Source: Nocardioides szechwanensis
GTDB taxonomy: Bacteria; Actinomycetota; Actinomycetes; Propionibacteriales; Nocardioidaceae
Assembly: GCF_900103935.1 (NCBI RefSeq)
Contig: NZ_FNIC01000011.1
Span: 1-64,000 of the forward strand
Reading direction: 5' to 3'
Length of the DNA stretch: 64,000 nt
The notes beneath the pieces are model-generated. The model ran no database searches and had not been told where the DNA came from. It worked only from the letters and a program-made list of their open reading frames with translations. The translations under genes and the position numbers were made by a program. This document shows, in pieces, positions 14,600 to 22,623 of the stretch (positions are counted from its first letter, which is position 1; each line of letters starts with the position of its first letter).

Positions 14600-16396
14600 T
14601 CAGTCCTTGAGCTCACAGATGACGGCGCCGTTGGTGACGGTGGCGCCGACCTCGGCCTGCAGACCCGTGACGGTGCCGGCCTTGTGTGCCTTGAGCGGCT
14701 GCTCCATCTTCATCGCCTCGAGGACCACGATGACGTCGCCCTCGGCGACCTCCTGGCCCTCCTCGACGGCGATCTTGACGATGGTGCCCTGCATCGGGGA
14801 CGCCACGGAGTCGCCGCTGGCGGCCGCGCCGGCCTTCTTGCCTGCGGCGCGCTTGGGCTTCTTCGCGCCCGCGCCTCCACCGGTGGTGAGCCCGCCGAGC
14901 CCGGCCGGCAGCACGACCTCGAGGCGCTTGCCGCCGACCTCGACGACGACCTTCTGCCGCTCGCCCTGCTCCTCGGCCTCGGCAGAGTCGCCGCCGTAGG
15001 GGGTGATCTGGTTGTCGAAGTCGGTCTCGATCCAGGTGGTGTAGACGGTGAACTCGCCCTCGCCCGAGGGCGTCGAGGCGCCGACGTACGCCGGGTCGCT
15101 GACGATCGTGCGGTGGAACGGGATCACGGTCGGCATGCCGTCGACGACGAACTCGTCGAGGGCTCGGCGCGAGCGCTCGAGGGCCTGGGTGCGGTCGCGG
15201 CCGGTGACGATCAGCTTGGCGATCAGCGAGTCGAACGAGCCGGGGATGGTCTCGCCGTTCTCGTAGCCGCCGTCGAGGCGGACGCCGGGGCCGCTCGGGG
15301 GCGACCAGGCCGACAGGGTGCCGGGGGCGGGCATGAAGTTGGCCCCGCCGTCCTCGGCGTTGATCCGGAACTCGATGGAGTGGCCGCGGATCTCTGGGTC
15401 GTCGTAGCCGAGCTCCTCGCCGGCCGCGATCCGGAACATCTCGCGCACCAGATCGATGCCGGTGACCTCCTCGGAGACACAGTGCTCGACCTGGAGGCGG
15501 GTGTTGACCTCGAGGAACGAGATCGTGCCGTCCTTGGCGACGAGGAACTCACAGGTGCCGGCACCGACGTAGCTGGCCTCGCGCAGGATCGCCTTGGACG
15601 ACTCGTAGAGCCGGGTGACCTGCTCCTCGGTGAGGAACGGCGCGGGCGCCTCCTCGACCAGCTTCTGGTGGCGGCGCTGGAGCGAGCAGTCGCGGGTCGA
15701 GACGACCACGACGTTGCCGTGCTGGTCGGCCAGGCACTGGGTCTCGACGTGGCGCGGCTGGTCGAGGAACTTCTCCACCAGGCACTCGCCGCGACCGAAG
15801 GCGCTGACCGCCTCGCGGACTGCCGACTCGTAGAGCTCGGGGATCTCCTCGAGGGTGCGGGCGACCTTGAGGCCGCGACCACCGCCGCCGAAGACGGCCT
15901 TGATCGCGACCGGCAGACCATTCTCCTCGGCGAACGCCACGATCTCGTCGGCGTCCTTGACCGCGTCCTTGAGACCCGGGGCGAGGGGGGCGCCGGCGGC
16001 CAGCGCGATCTGCTTGGCCTTGGCCTTGTCGCCAAGGGCCTCGATCGCGGCCGGCGGCGGACCGATCCACACCAGACCGGCGTCGATCACGGCCTGGGCG
16101 AAGCCGGCGTTCTCGGCGAGGAAGCCGTAGCCCGGGTGCACGGAGTCGGCGCCGGACTTCTGCGCGACCGCGATGATCTTCGAGATGTCGAGGTAGGAGT
16201 CGGCCGGCGTGGCCCCGCCCAGCGAGTGCGCCTCGTCGGCGAGCCGCACGAAGAGCGCGTCCCGGTCGGGATCTGCGTAGACGGCAACGCTGCCGATCCC
16301 GGCGTCCTTGCACGCCCGGATGACCCGGACCGCGATCTCTCCGCGGTTGGCGATGAGGACCTTCTGCAGCGGCTTGATCTCTGCCGACTTGGGCAC
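14600..16396 (-). CDS. acyl-CoA carboxylase alpha subunit (biotin carboxylase plus BCCP)
   Basis: 598 residues. Biotin carboxylase domain about 1-450 (VLIANRGEIAVRVIRACKD, HPGYGFLAENA, GGGGRGLKVA, EVNTRLQVEHCVSEE), a linker rich in Ala and Lys near 495-520, and a C-terminal biotinyl domain (VLEAMKMEQPLKAHKAGT). It supplies carboxybiotin to acetyl- or propionyl-CoA carboxyltransferases such as the beta subunit at 32671. M. tuberculosis AccA3 has the same architecture. The GTG start has AGGAG at 16403-16407 with six bases of spacing, so unlike many neighbours it is not leaderless. Which acyl-CoA it serves cannot be told from this subunit. Confidence 0.96.
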   Translation of the reverse strand: MPKSAEIKPLQKVLIANRGEIAVRVIRACKDAGIGSVAVYADPDRDALFVRLADEAHSLGGATPADSYLDISKIIAVAQKSGADSVHPGYGFLAENAGFAQAVIDAGLVWIGPPPAAIEALGDKAKAKQIALAAGAPLAPGLKDAVKDADEIVAFAEENGLPVAIKAVFGGGGRGLKVARTLEEIPELYESAVREAVSAFGRGECLVEKFLDQPRHVETQCLADQHGNVVVVSTRDCSLQRRHQKLVEEAPAPFLTEEQVTRLYESSKAILREASYVGAGTCEFLVAKDGTISFLEVNTRLQVEHCVSEEVTGIDLVREMFRIAAGEELGYDDPEIRGHSIEFRINAEDGGANFMPAPGTLSAWSPPSGPGVRLDGGYENGETIPGSFDSLIAKLIVTGRDRTQALERSRRALDEFVVDGMPTVIPFHRTIVSDPAYVGASTPSGEGEFTVYTTWIETDFDNQITPYGGDSAEAEEQGERQKVVVEVGGKRLEVVLPAGLGGLTTGGGAGAKKPKRAAGKKAGAAASGDSVASPMQGTIVKIAVEEGQEVAEGDVIVVLEAMKMEQPLKAHKAGTVTGLQAEVGATVTNGAVICELKD

Positions 16397-16496
16397 GTGA
16401 CGCTCCTGAGCTGTGGTGGCGGACTCGCCCGGCAGGGTATCGCCCGAAGACGAGGAGCGGGCGCGAGGCTCTGGTCGTGGACTCCGGTCCGGTGCT

Positions 16497-16502
16497 TATG
16501 CT
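16497..16502 (+). promoter_or_regulatory. -10 box of a leaderless promoter for the zinc-ribbon protein gene
   Basis: TATGCT ends seven bases before the GTG at 16510. It favours that start over in-frame GTG 16477 and ATG 16498, which would lie upstream of or inside the box. Confidence 0.55.
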
Positions 16503-16509
16503 CGGGCGC

Positions 16510-17154
16510 GTGGCGCAACGACAGGGCTTCTGGCGAGAACCGTCCGGCACGCCGACCTCGGAGGCGATCGCCCTCGAGGCGTGGGTGCGCGAGGCGTACG
16601 ACGTGCTGAGCGAGGTCGCCACGGCGTACCACGCGGTGATCACGACCACCGACCTCGGCGAACGGGTGCAGGCAGCCAGCGACATCCGCACCAGCCGGCC
16701 GCCGGCCCAGTGGCTGGGCAAGGTGCTGCTGCCGGTCGCGCACCTATGCTCGCGCAACGGCGAGCCTCCGCTCCCGGCGCTGGCCGTGGACCCGCACAGC
16801 GGCTGGGTGGGAGAGGCCTACGACGACGTCCTGCGCGTCGCCGAACGGCTGCCGATCACCGACCCCATCAAGCGCGAGACCCACGCGGCCCAGGCCCGGC
16901 TCGAGTGCTACCGCTGGGCCGGGTCGGCCCCCGCGGGCGGCGGCGAGCCCGCGCCGGTGCCGGAGCCCTCCGGCAGACGGCCTCGGGCGGCCCGTGCCCC
17001 CGGCGCGACCGCGGCCCCGCGGACGCCGCGCGTCCCCAAGCCACCCGCGCCACCCACCAAGCCCCGGATCGCGGCCAGCGACCGCCCGGTGACCGTCTGC
17101 GACCGCTGCTTCATGGCGGTGCCCGCCACCGGCCTCTGCGACAACTGCGACTGA
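16510..17154 (+). CDS. conserved actinobacterial protein with C-terminal zinc ribbon
   Basis: 214 residues, function unknown. The N-terminal about 135 residues are alpha-helical in composition (EAIALEAWVREAYDVLSEVATAYHAVITTTDLGERVQ, AHLCSRNGEPPLPALAVDP). A Pro/Ala/Arg-rich disordered linker follows. The last 30 residues carry VCDRCFMAVPATGLCDNCD, a four-cysteine CxxC...CxxC zinc ribbon. There is no signal peptide or membrane helix, so it is cytoplasmic. It precedes an NYN-domain gene on the same strand, and both could act on nucleic acid; that link is inferred only from position and the zinc ribbon. Confidence 0.75.
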   Translation: MAQRQGFWREPSGTPTSEAIALEAWVREAYDVLSEVATAYHAVITTTDLGERVQAASDIRTSRPPAQWLGKVLLPVAHLCSRNGEPPLPALAVDPHSGWVGEAYDDVLRVAERLPITDPIKRETHAAQARLECYRWAGSAPAGGGEPAPVPEPSGRRPRAARAPGATAAPRTPRVPKPPAPPTKPRIAASDRPVTVCDRCFMAVPATGLCDNCD

Positions 17155-17193
17155 GGGGTCGGCGGATTTCAGCAGATGCTGAGATCCCCGTCG

Positions 17194-17219
17194 TTCCGGG
17201 GAGTTGCTACCCCCCGGAA
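17194..17219 (+). other. inverted repeat between the zinc-ribbon and NYN genes
   Basis: TTCCGGGG (17194-17201) and CCCCGGAA (17212-17219) form a perfect 8-bp stem with a 10-base loop. There is no U-tract, so it is either a weak terminator or an operator upstream of the NYN promoter at 17258. Confidence 0.35.
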
Positions 17220-17257
17220 GCGCGGCGAAAGACCCGGAACCTCCTGGGTGGCAGCAC

Positions 17258-17263
17258 TAGGTT
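17258..17263 (+). promoter_or_regulatory. -10 box of a leaderless promoter for the NYN gene
   Basis: TAGGTT ends six bases before the ATG at 17270. Confidence 0.65.
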
Positions 17264-17269
17264 GGGGTC

Positions 17270-18283
17270 ATGCGATCCCGTTGTGCCGTCTACGTCGACG
17301 CCGGCTACCTCCTGGCGTCCGCGGCCACGCGGGTCACCGGCACGTCGCTGCGCAGCGGCGTCCACGTGCTCCACGAGCGCCTGATCACCGCGATCACCGA
17401 ACAGGCCGAGGAGAGCAGCGGGCTTCCGCTGCTGCGGATCAACTGGTACGACAGCGGTGGTCGCCCCGGCGGCACCGCCGACCCGATCCAGGAGCAGATC
17501 GGCCTGCTGCCGCGGGTCAAGCTGCGGCTGGGGCGGCTCAGCCACTCCGGTGAGCAGAAGGGCGTCGACCTGCGCATCGGCCTCGACCTGATCATGCACG
17601 CGCGCAACCAGGCCGTCGACGTCATGTACCTCGTGTCCGGGGACGACGACCTCACCGAGGCCGTCGAGGAGGTGCAGGGGCACGGCATCCCGGTGATCCT
17701 GCTCGCCGTACCCAACGCCGACGGTCGACCGCACGCCGTGAGCCGCCACCTCCAGCGCGAGGCCGACGGGATCGAGACGCTCAACCCCGAGGCGATCGAC
17801 ACCTCCGTGATCGCCGTCCGGGCCAAGCCGGAGCCGGTGGCGCCCGTCGCCGAGGCCGCCCCCGTCGCCGAGGAGGTGGCCGTCGCGACCGGTGGGACCG
17901 CCCGGCCGTCGCCCACGCTGCTCGCCCAGCGCCGGCCCACGCCGCGTCCGGTCGAGCCAGTGCCGTCGGCCCGCGCGCCCTCCGCGCACCTCGTCTACTC
18001 GTCGGCGACCGGCCAGAGCAGCGCCGCCGACGGCCCCGAGCCGACGGTGACCACCGACCTCGTCGACGAGGTCTGCGCGAGCGTCCTGAGCACCTGGCTC
18101 AACGGCGCCAGCCGGGACCAGATCGCCGCGCTGCGCGGCGCGCGGCCGCTGATCCCCGGCGAGCTCGACCGGGCGTTGCTGACCGACCTGTCGGGCCGGA
18201 TCAACGTCTACTACGTGGAGGAGGAGACCCGGCGCCTGCTCCGCGAGCGGTTCTGGGTCCAGCTCGAACGGATTGCAGGTTAA
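17270..18283 (+). CDS. NYN-domain (PIN-like) ribonuclease-type protein
   Basis: 337 residues. The first about 180 form an NYN domain: AVYVDAGYLLASAA, KGVDLRIGLDLIMHAR and YLVSGDDDLTEAVEEVQ supply the acidic residues that bind metal in PIN-like nucleases. A Pro/Ala/Val-rich linker (about 185-250) leads to a C-terminal helical region of about 85 residues (VDEVCASVLSTWLNGASRDQIAALRG) that could be a small nucleic-acid-binding module. The protein is cytoplasmic and probably processes RNA; no target is known. The stop codon overlaps the -35 element of the acyl-CoA dehydrogenase promoter. Confidence 0.87.
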   Translation: MRSRCAVYVDAGYLLASAATRVTGTSLRSGVHVLHERLITAITEQAEESSGLPLLRINWYDSGGRPGGTADPIQEQIGLLPRVKLRLGRLSHSGEQKGVDLRIGLDLIMHARNQAVDVMYLVSGDDDLTEAVEEVQGHGIPVILLAVPNADGRPHAVSRHLQREADGIETLNPEAIDTSVIAVRAKPEPVAPVAEAAPVAEEVAVATGGTARPSPTLLAQRRPTPRPVEPVPSARAPSAHLVYSSATGQSSAADGPEPTVTTDLVDEVCASVLSTWLNGASRDQIAALRGARPLIPGELDRALLTDLSGRINVYYVEEETRRLLRERFWVQLERIAG

Positions 18284-18308
18284 CAATCGCTAACCTCGCG
18301 GCTAGCAT
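18277..18308 (+). promoter_or_regulatory. near-consensus promoter with overlapping inverted repeat for the acyl-CoA dehydrogenase
   Basis: TTAACA (18280-18285), a 17-base spacer and TAGCAT (18303-18308) form the best-matched promoter in the window; the ATG at 18315 is six bases further on. AGGTTA (18277-18282) and TAACCT (18291-18296) form a perfect inverted repeat with an 8-base spacer over the -35 element. That position suits an operator for a TetR-type regulator of acyl-CoA metabolism; the regulator is unknown. Confidence 0.7.
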
Positions 18309-18314
18309 GGCGAC

Positions 18315-19487
18315 ATGACCTACGACCTGTCCCGAGAGCACGAGGAGTTCCGCCGGAGCGTGCGCGAGTTCGCGCAGGCCGAGATCGCGCCGCACGCGGC
18401 GCAGTGGGACCGCGACCACCACTTCCCGGTCGACGTCGTGCAGAAGATGGGCAAGCTCGGGCTGTTCGGCCTGACCACGCCCGAGGAGTACGGCGGCGCG
18501 GGCGAGGACGGCGACTTCACCAGCCTGTGCGTGGCGATCGAGGAGATCGGCCGGGTCGACCAGTCGCTCGGGATCACCCTCCAGGCCGGTGTCGGCCTCG
18601 GCATCAACCCGATCCTCACCTACGGGACCGACGCGCAGAAGGAGCGCTGGCTCCCCGAGCTGGTCGCGGGCGACAAGCTGGCCGGCTTCGGCCTGACCGA
18701 GCCAGGCGCCGGCTCCGACGCAGGCGCCACCCGCACCAAGGCCGAGCTCGACGACGGCGAGTGGGTCGTCAACGGCGCCAAGCAGTTCATCACCAACTCC
18801 GGCTCCGAGATCACCAGCCTGGTGACGGTGACCGCGCGCACCGGCACCCGCGAGGACGGCAAACCCGAGATCTCCGCGATCATGCTGCCGGCGGGCACGC
18901 CCGGCTTCACGGTCGAGAAGGCCTACGACAAGCTCGGCTGGCACGCCTCCGACACCCACCCCCTCAGCTTCGAGGACGCCCGCGTCCCGGCCGACCACCT
19001 GCTCGGCGCCCAGGGCCGCGGCTACGCGCAGTTCCTGGCCACGCTCGACGACGGCCGCGTCGCCATCTCCGCGCTCTCGGTCGGCTGCATCCAGGCCTGC
19101 CTCGACATGTCCGTGGCCTACGCGGGGGAGCGGCAGACCTTCGGGGGCCCGATCGGCCGCAAGCAGGGCGTCGCGTTCCAGATCGCCGACCTCGAGACCA
19201 TGCTCCACGCCAGCCGGCTGCTCACCTACCGCGCCGCCTGGCTCAAGGACTCCGGGGCGCCGATGAAGGACTTCCGGCAGGCGGCCTCGGTGGCCAAGCT
19301 CTACGCCACGGAGTCGGCGGTCACCGCCACCCGCATCGCCACGCAGGTCTTCGGCGGCTACGGCTTCATGGAGGAGTACCCCGTCACCCGGTTCTACCGC
19401 GACGCGAAGGTGCTCGAGATCGGCGAGGGCACCTCGGAGGTCCAGCGGATGCTGATCGCCCGGGGTCTCGGCCTGCCCGTGGAGTAG
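18315..19487 (+). CDS. acyl-CoA dehydrogenase
   Basis: 390 residues, the usual length. Family signatures are present in order: GFGLTEPGAGSDAGATRTKA (FAD/substrate region), QFITNSG, RQTFGGPIGRKQGVAFQIADLETM, and near the C-terminus QVFGGYGFMEEYPVTRFYRDAKVLEIGEGTSEVQRMLIAR. The Glu in IGEGTSE is near the position of the catalytic base in short- and medium-chain enzymes. It oxidises an acyl-CoA to the 2-enoyl-CoA, passing electrons to ETF; chain preference is not predictable. It is a single transcription unit with a strong promoter and a possible operator (18277-18296). Confidence 0.96.
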   Translation: MTYDLSREHEEFRRSVREFAQAEIAPHAAQWDRDHHFPVDVVQKMGKLGLFGLTTPEEYGGAGEDGDFTSLCVAIEEIGRVDQSLGITLQAGVGLGINPILTYGTDAQKERWLPELVAGDKLAGFGLTEPGAGSDAGATRTKAELDDGEWVVNGAKQFITNSGSEITSLVTVTARTGTREDGKPEISAIMLPAGTPGFTVEKAYDKLGWHASDTHPLSFEDARVPADHLLGAQGRGYAQFLATLDDGRVAISALSVGCIQACLDMSVAYAGERQTFGGPIGRKQGVAFQIADLETMLHASRLLTYRAAWLKDSGAPMKDFRQAASVAKLYATESAVTATRIATQVFGGYGFMEEYPVTRFYRDAKVLEIGEGTSEVQRMLIARGLGLPVE

Positions 19488-19533
19488 CCCCCTGGTTGGC
19501 GCGCGGGGTTCGTGGAATCCAAACACCCTGGAT

Positions 19534-19539
19534 TAGCAT
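19534..19539 (+). promoter_or_regulatory. -10 box of a leaderless promoter for the three-gene surface operon
   Basis: TAGCAT ends six bases before the GTG at 19546; the same hexamer serves the dehydrogenase at 18303. Confidence 0.65.
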
Positions 19540-19545
19540 TCGCGC

Positions 19546-20100
19546 GTGCTTGGGATCTCGGACTCGTCTGTCGTCGTACGACGGACAGTGATCGGGCTCG
19601 CCGTCGTCGTCGTGCTCCTCGTGGTGGCGCTCAGCCCGTCGTTCGGCCGCGCCGAGCCCACGGGCAATTACCGACCGGACCTGGCCCCCGACGCGCTGGA
19701 CACCGGCTGCTACCCGCTGCCCGAGGGCCTCATCCTCGACTTCCCCTACCAGGTGCGCACCGACGGTGACGTCACCGTCGACGGGGAGCAGCGCCGCGAG
19801 CTCCGGGTGCAGTACGACGTCGTGGGCGCCGACGAGGTGGTCGAGAGCCTGACCGCGTCGTTCCTGGATGCCGGGTTCACCACCGTCACCGCCACCGGCG
19901 ACGTGCTGACATTCGAGCGGTCCGACGCCGGCGCCGTCACGGCCACAGTCACGCCGCTGGAGGACGTCCCGGAGGACTCCATCGTGCGTGGCACTGTCGT
20001 GTTCGACCTGCCGTCGGTCCCCCTCGCGTCCGACGACCCGATCTGCGACGACCCCTACGCGACCAAGAGGTTCCCCGAGTCCTACGAGCCCGCTGAATGA
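19546..20100 (+). CDS. membrane-anchored extracytoplasmic protein of unknown function
   Basis: 184 residues. One N-terminal membrane helix (TVIGLAVVVVLLVVALSPSF) is followed by an extracytoplasmic domain of about 145 residues with no family I recognise. It contains two Cys (GCYPLP and ICDDPY) that could pair. The start is GTG. The ATGA overlap with the next gene (20097) and the further ATGA overlap to the GH6 gene mark a three-gene operon, so it probably assists a membrane glycosyltransferase or glycan product. Confidence 0.72.
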   Translation: MLGISDSSVVVRRTVIGLAVVVVLLVVALSPSFGRAEPTGNYRPDLAPDALDTGCYPLPEGLILDFPYQVRTDGDVTVDGEQRRELRVQYDVVGADEVVESLTASFLDAGFTTVTATGDVLTFERSDAGAVTATVTPLEDVPEDSIVRGTVVFDLPSVPLASDDPICDDPYATKRFPESYEPAE

Positions 20101-21599
20101 TCGACGAGCTCGAACGCACCTACCGACGCCTGCCCCGGGGCCGGACGATCCTGGCGGTCCTGGTGGCCGTCCACGTCGTGGTCAAGCTGGCCCTGCTGCC
20201 CAAGGTCGGCCACACGCCTCTGGTCGGTGACGAGGCGTCGTACGTCGACGGCGGCCGTGCCCTGTCCAACCTGGTCCGCGACCTGGTCAGCTTCGGCCCG
20301 GTGGACTCCGCCGAGCTCGAGCGCAACGTGATCGGCAGCGGGTGGTTCATGCCGGGCATGTCGGCCCTGCTGACGCCGCTGTTCGTGGTCGACCCGGACG
20401 CCTCCGTGTTCGTGATCCGGTGCTACATCGGGGTCCTCACGACGGTGCTGCTGCTGCTCGCCATGCGCTCGGTGCGCCGCACGTTCGGCGACCTCTACGC
20501 CGCGCTGCTGCTGGTCTTCCCCGGCCTGCTGCCGATGTGGCTGCTCTTCTCGTACGGCGCGTGGGGCGACCTGGTGGCCGGCCTGCTGATCGCGATGCTG
20601 GTCGCTCACCTGGTCACGATCTTCCGGCAGGTCCGCAGCGGTGCGGCGTTCTCGCTGCGGGAGGGTGCGTGGCTCGGCCTGGTCGGGATCGCGGTCGTCT
20701 ACCTGCGCTCGAGCGCCACGCTCCTGGTCGGCGGCATGTTCGTGGTCCTTCTCGCCTCCGCCGTGGTGCTGCTGCGCCGGCGCGAGCGGTGGCAGGCGGT
20801 CGCCGCGCTGGCCGTGGCGGGCTCTGTCTTCTTCGCGCTGCTGGCGCCGTGGTCGATCGCCGCGAGCCAGAGCCTGGGCGGGCGGGTGGTCACCACCACC
20901 TCGGTGCCCACGGTGCTGGCCAACACCTTCGGTGACTACGACCGGATCTGCTTCGGGGAGTGCGACCCTGAAAGCACCATCTGGTTCTCGCCGTTGCGCT
21001 ACGCGCGAGAGGTGGCGCGCGCCACCGACAGCTCCGAGGTCGCCGTCCAGGTCGAGATGTCCCACTACGCGCGGGCGGACGTGACGCCGCACAGCTACAC
21101 CCGCGACGTGCTGCAGAACTTCCGCGCCTATGCACTCGAGCCCGCCGGGTACAACGACCAGCTGATGCTCCCCGACGACGAGGACACCTTCACCTACTGG
21201 TTCGCCACCATCGGCACGTCGGTGATGTGGTACGCCGCCCTCCTGGTCGCGGCGTGGGTGCTGTTGCTCGCGACCAGGCGTTCGTTCGACTCCCAGGTCC
21301 TCAGCATCGTGCTCAAGCTAGGCCTCGGAGCGCTGTTCACCCAGCCCTTCGTGCACCTGGCCTCGGGGCGCTACTGGCCGACAGCCGCTCCGCTGCTGGC
21401 CCTGGCCGCAGGGCTCTGGCTCCAGGTGCGCACCGAGCGCCGGGTAGCGGTGGGGGTCGGGCACGACCGGCCGGTCGGCGAGCACGCCGCCGGCACCCCC
21501 ACGCCGGCCGCGGTACACCGCGGGCTGTACTGGGTGCAGCTGTTCCTGGTCTGCGCCACCATCGTCCTCGTCGCCGGTGTGCTTCTGTTGGCCCTATGA
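20097..21599 (+). CDS. integral membrane glycosyltransferase (GT39/ArnT-like)
   Basis: 500 residues with about 10-11 predicted membrane helices. An early extracytoplasmic loop carries VGDEASYVDGG, the acidic 'DEA.Y' motif of GT-C enzymes that take sugars from polyprenyl-phosphate donors. A long periplasmic loop lies at about residues 260-360, with YDRICFGECDPESTIWF containing a Cys pair. The protein probably transfers a sugar outside the membrane; donor and acceptor are unknown. It overlaps its neighbours by four bases on each side and sits next to a GH6 glucanase, pointing to a surface polysaccharide. Confidence 0.8.
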   Translation: MIDELERTYRRLPRGRTILAVLVAVHVVVKLALLPKVGHTPLVGDEASYVDGGRALSNLVRDLVSFGPVDSAELERNVIGSGWFMPGMSALLTPLFVVDPDASVFVIRCYIGVLTTVLLLLAMRSVRRTFGDLYAALLLVFPGLLPMWLLFSYGAWGDLVAGLLIAMLVAHLVTIFRQVRSGAAFSLREGAWLGLVGIAVVYLRSSATLLVGGMFVVLLASAVVLLRRRERWQAVAALAVAGSVFFALLAPWSIAASQSLGGRVVTTTSVPTVLANTFGDYDRICFGECDPESTIWFSPLRYAREVARATDSSEVAVQVEMSHYARADVTPHSYTRDVLQNFRAYALEPAGYNDQLMLPDDEDTFTYWFATIGTSVMWYAALLVAAWVLLLATRRSFDSQVLSIVLKLGLGALFTQPFVHLASGRYWPTAAPLLALAAGLWLQVRTERRVAVGVGHDRPVGEHAAGTPTPAAVHRGLYWVQLFLVCATIVLVAGVLLLAL

Positions 21600-22576
21600 G
21601 AGCCCTCGCCGGCGTGCTGGTCGCCGTGCTGGCCCTGTCCGGCTGCGGCGACGACGCACCGCCCGACCCGGGCGCCGGGTCGACGCCCTCCCTGGTCGCG
21701 GTGACCGGCAACCCGTTCCTGGACCGCGAGCCCTACGCGGATCCCGACTCCCACGCGGCGCGGGCCGCGGCCGCGGCCGAGCAGCGGGGCGACACCGAAG
21801 CCGCCCGGGTCTTCGACCGGCTGGCCGAGACCTCCGCCGGGATCTGGCTGACCCCCGAGCAGTACCCGCCCGGCGAGGTCGGCGCGGAGGTCGCGCGGGT
21901 CGCGGCGGCCGCCGCAGCCCAGGAGCAGGTCCCGGTGCTCGTCGTCTACGGGATCCCCGACCGGGACTGCACCGGCGGGTTCTCCGGTGGCGGGCTGACC
22001 GCGGACCAGTACGGACCGTGGGTGCAGGAGATCGCCGCCGAGGCCATCGGGGCGGTCGTCGTGGTCGAGCCGGACGCGCTGGCCTCCGCGCTCGAGTGCG
22101 ACCGCATCGACGAGCGGGTCAGCCTGATCGGGGACGCCGTCCGGGTGCTGGCCGAGGCCGGCGCCGCGACGTACGTCGACGGCGGACACTCCCACTGGGT
22201 CGACCCGGAGCAGCTCGCGTCCCTGATGCGCGAGGCCGGGGTCGAGCAGGCCCGGGGCTTCGCGACCAACGTCTCCAACTACCAGACCGACGAGGACGAG
22301 CGCGGCTACGCCGATCAGCTGAGCGGGCTCCTGGGCGGGGCCCACTACGTCATCGACAGCGGCCGTAACGGCCGCGGGTCCTCCGACGAGTGGTGCAATC
22401 CCGCGGGGCGCGCCTACGGTCGCACGCCCGAGGTGGTCGACGACGGCTCCGCGCTCGACGCCTACCTGTGGGTCAAGCCGCCGGGTGAGAGCGACGGAGA
22501 GTGCCAGGGCGGCCCGGCCGCGGGGGAGTTCTGGCCAGAGCGGGCACTGGAGATGGGTGCAGCCTCCGGTTGGTGA
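21596..22576 (+). CDS. GH6-family beta-1,4-glucanase lipoprotein
   Basis: 326 residues from ATG 21596, which overlaps the previous stop (ATGA). A signal ends in lipobox LSGC (Cys18). The rest matches glycoside hydrolase family 6: VLVVYGIPDRDCTGGFSGGG (with a catalytic-region Asp in RDC), VVVVEPDALAS, YVDGGHSHWV, FATNVSNY, YVIDSGRNGRG, EWCNPAGRAYG and YLWVKPPGESDGEC. GH6 enzymes are cellobiohydrolases or endoglucanases. A GH6 gene beside a cellulose-synthase-like GT2 is also known from the Streptomyces cslA locus, so this enzyme is more likely to trim a self-made glucan than to digest plant cellulose. Confidence 0.93.
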   Translation: MRALAGVLVAVLALSGCGDDAPPDPGAGSTPSLVAVTGNPFLDREPYADPDSHAARAAAAAEQRGDTEAARVFDRLAETSAGIWLTPEQYPPGEVGAEVARVAAAAAAQEQVPVLVVYGIPDRDCTGGFSGGGLTADQYGPWVQEIAAEAIGAVVVVEPDALASALECDRIDERVSLIGDAVRVLAEAGAATYVDGGHSHWVDPEQLASLMREAGVEQARGFATNVSNYQTDEDERGYADQLSGLLGGAHYVIDSGRNGRGSSDEWCNPAGRAYGRTPEVVDDGSALDAYLWVKPPGESDGECQGGPAAGEFWPERALEMGAASGW

Positions 22577-22611
22577 GGCGTGGCCGGTGCAGAGACGGCG
22601 TCTGGGGACGA

Positions 22612-22617
22612 TAGGCT
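22612..22617 (+). promoter_or_regulatory. -10 box of a leaderless promoter for the response regulator
   Basis: TAGGCT ends six bases before the ATG at 22624. Confidence 0.65.
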
Positions 22618-22623
22618 CGCCGC

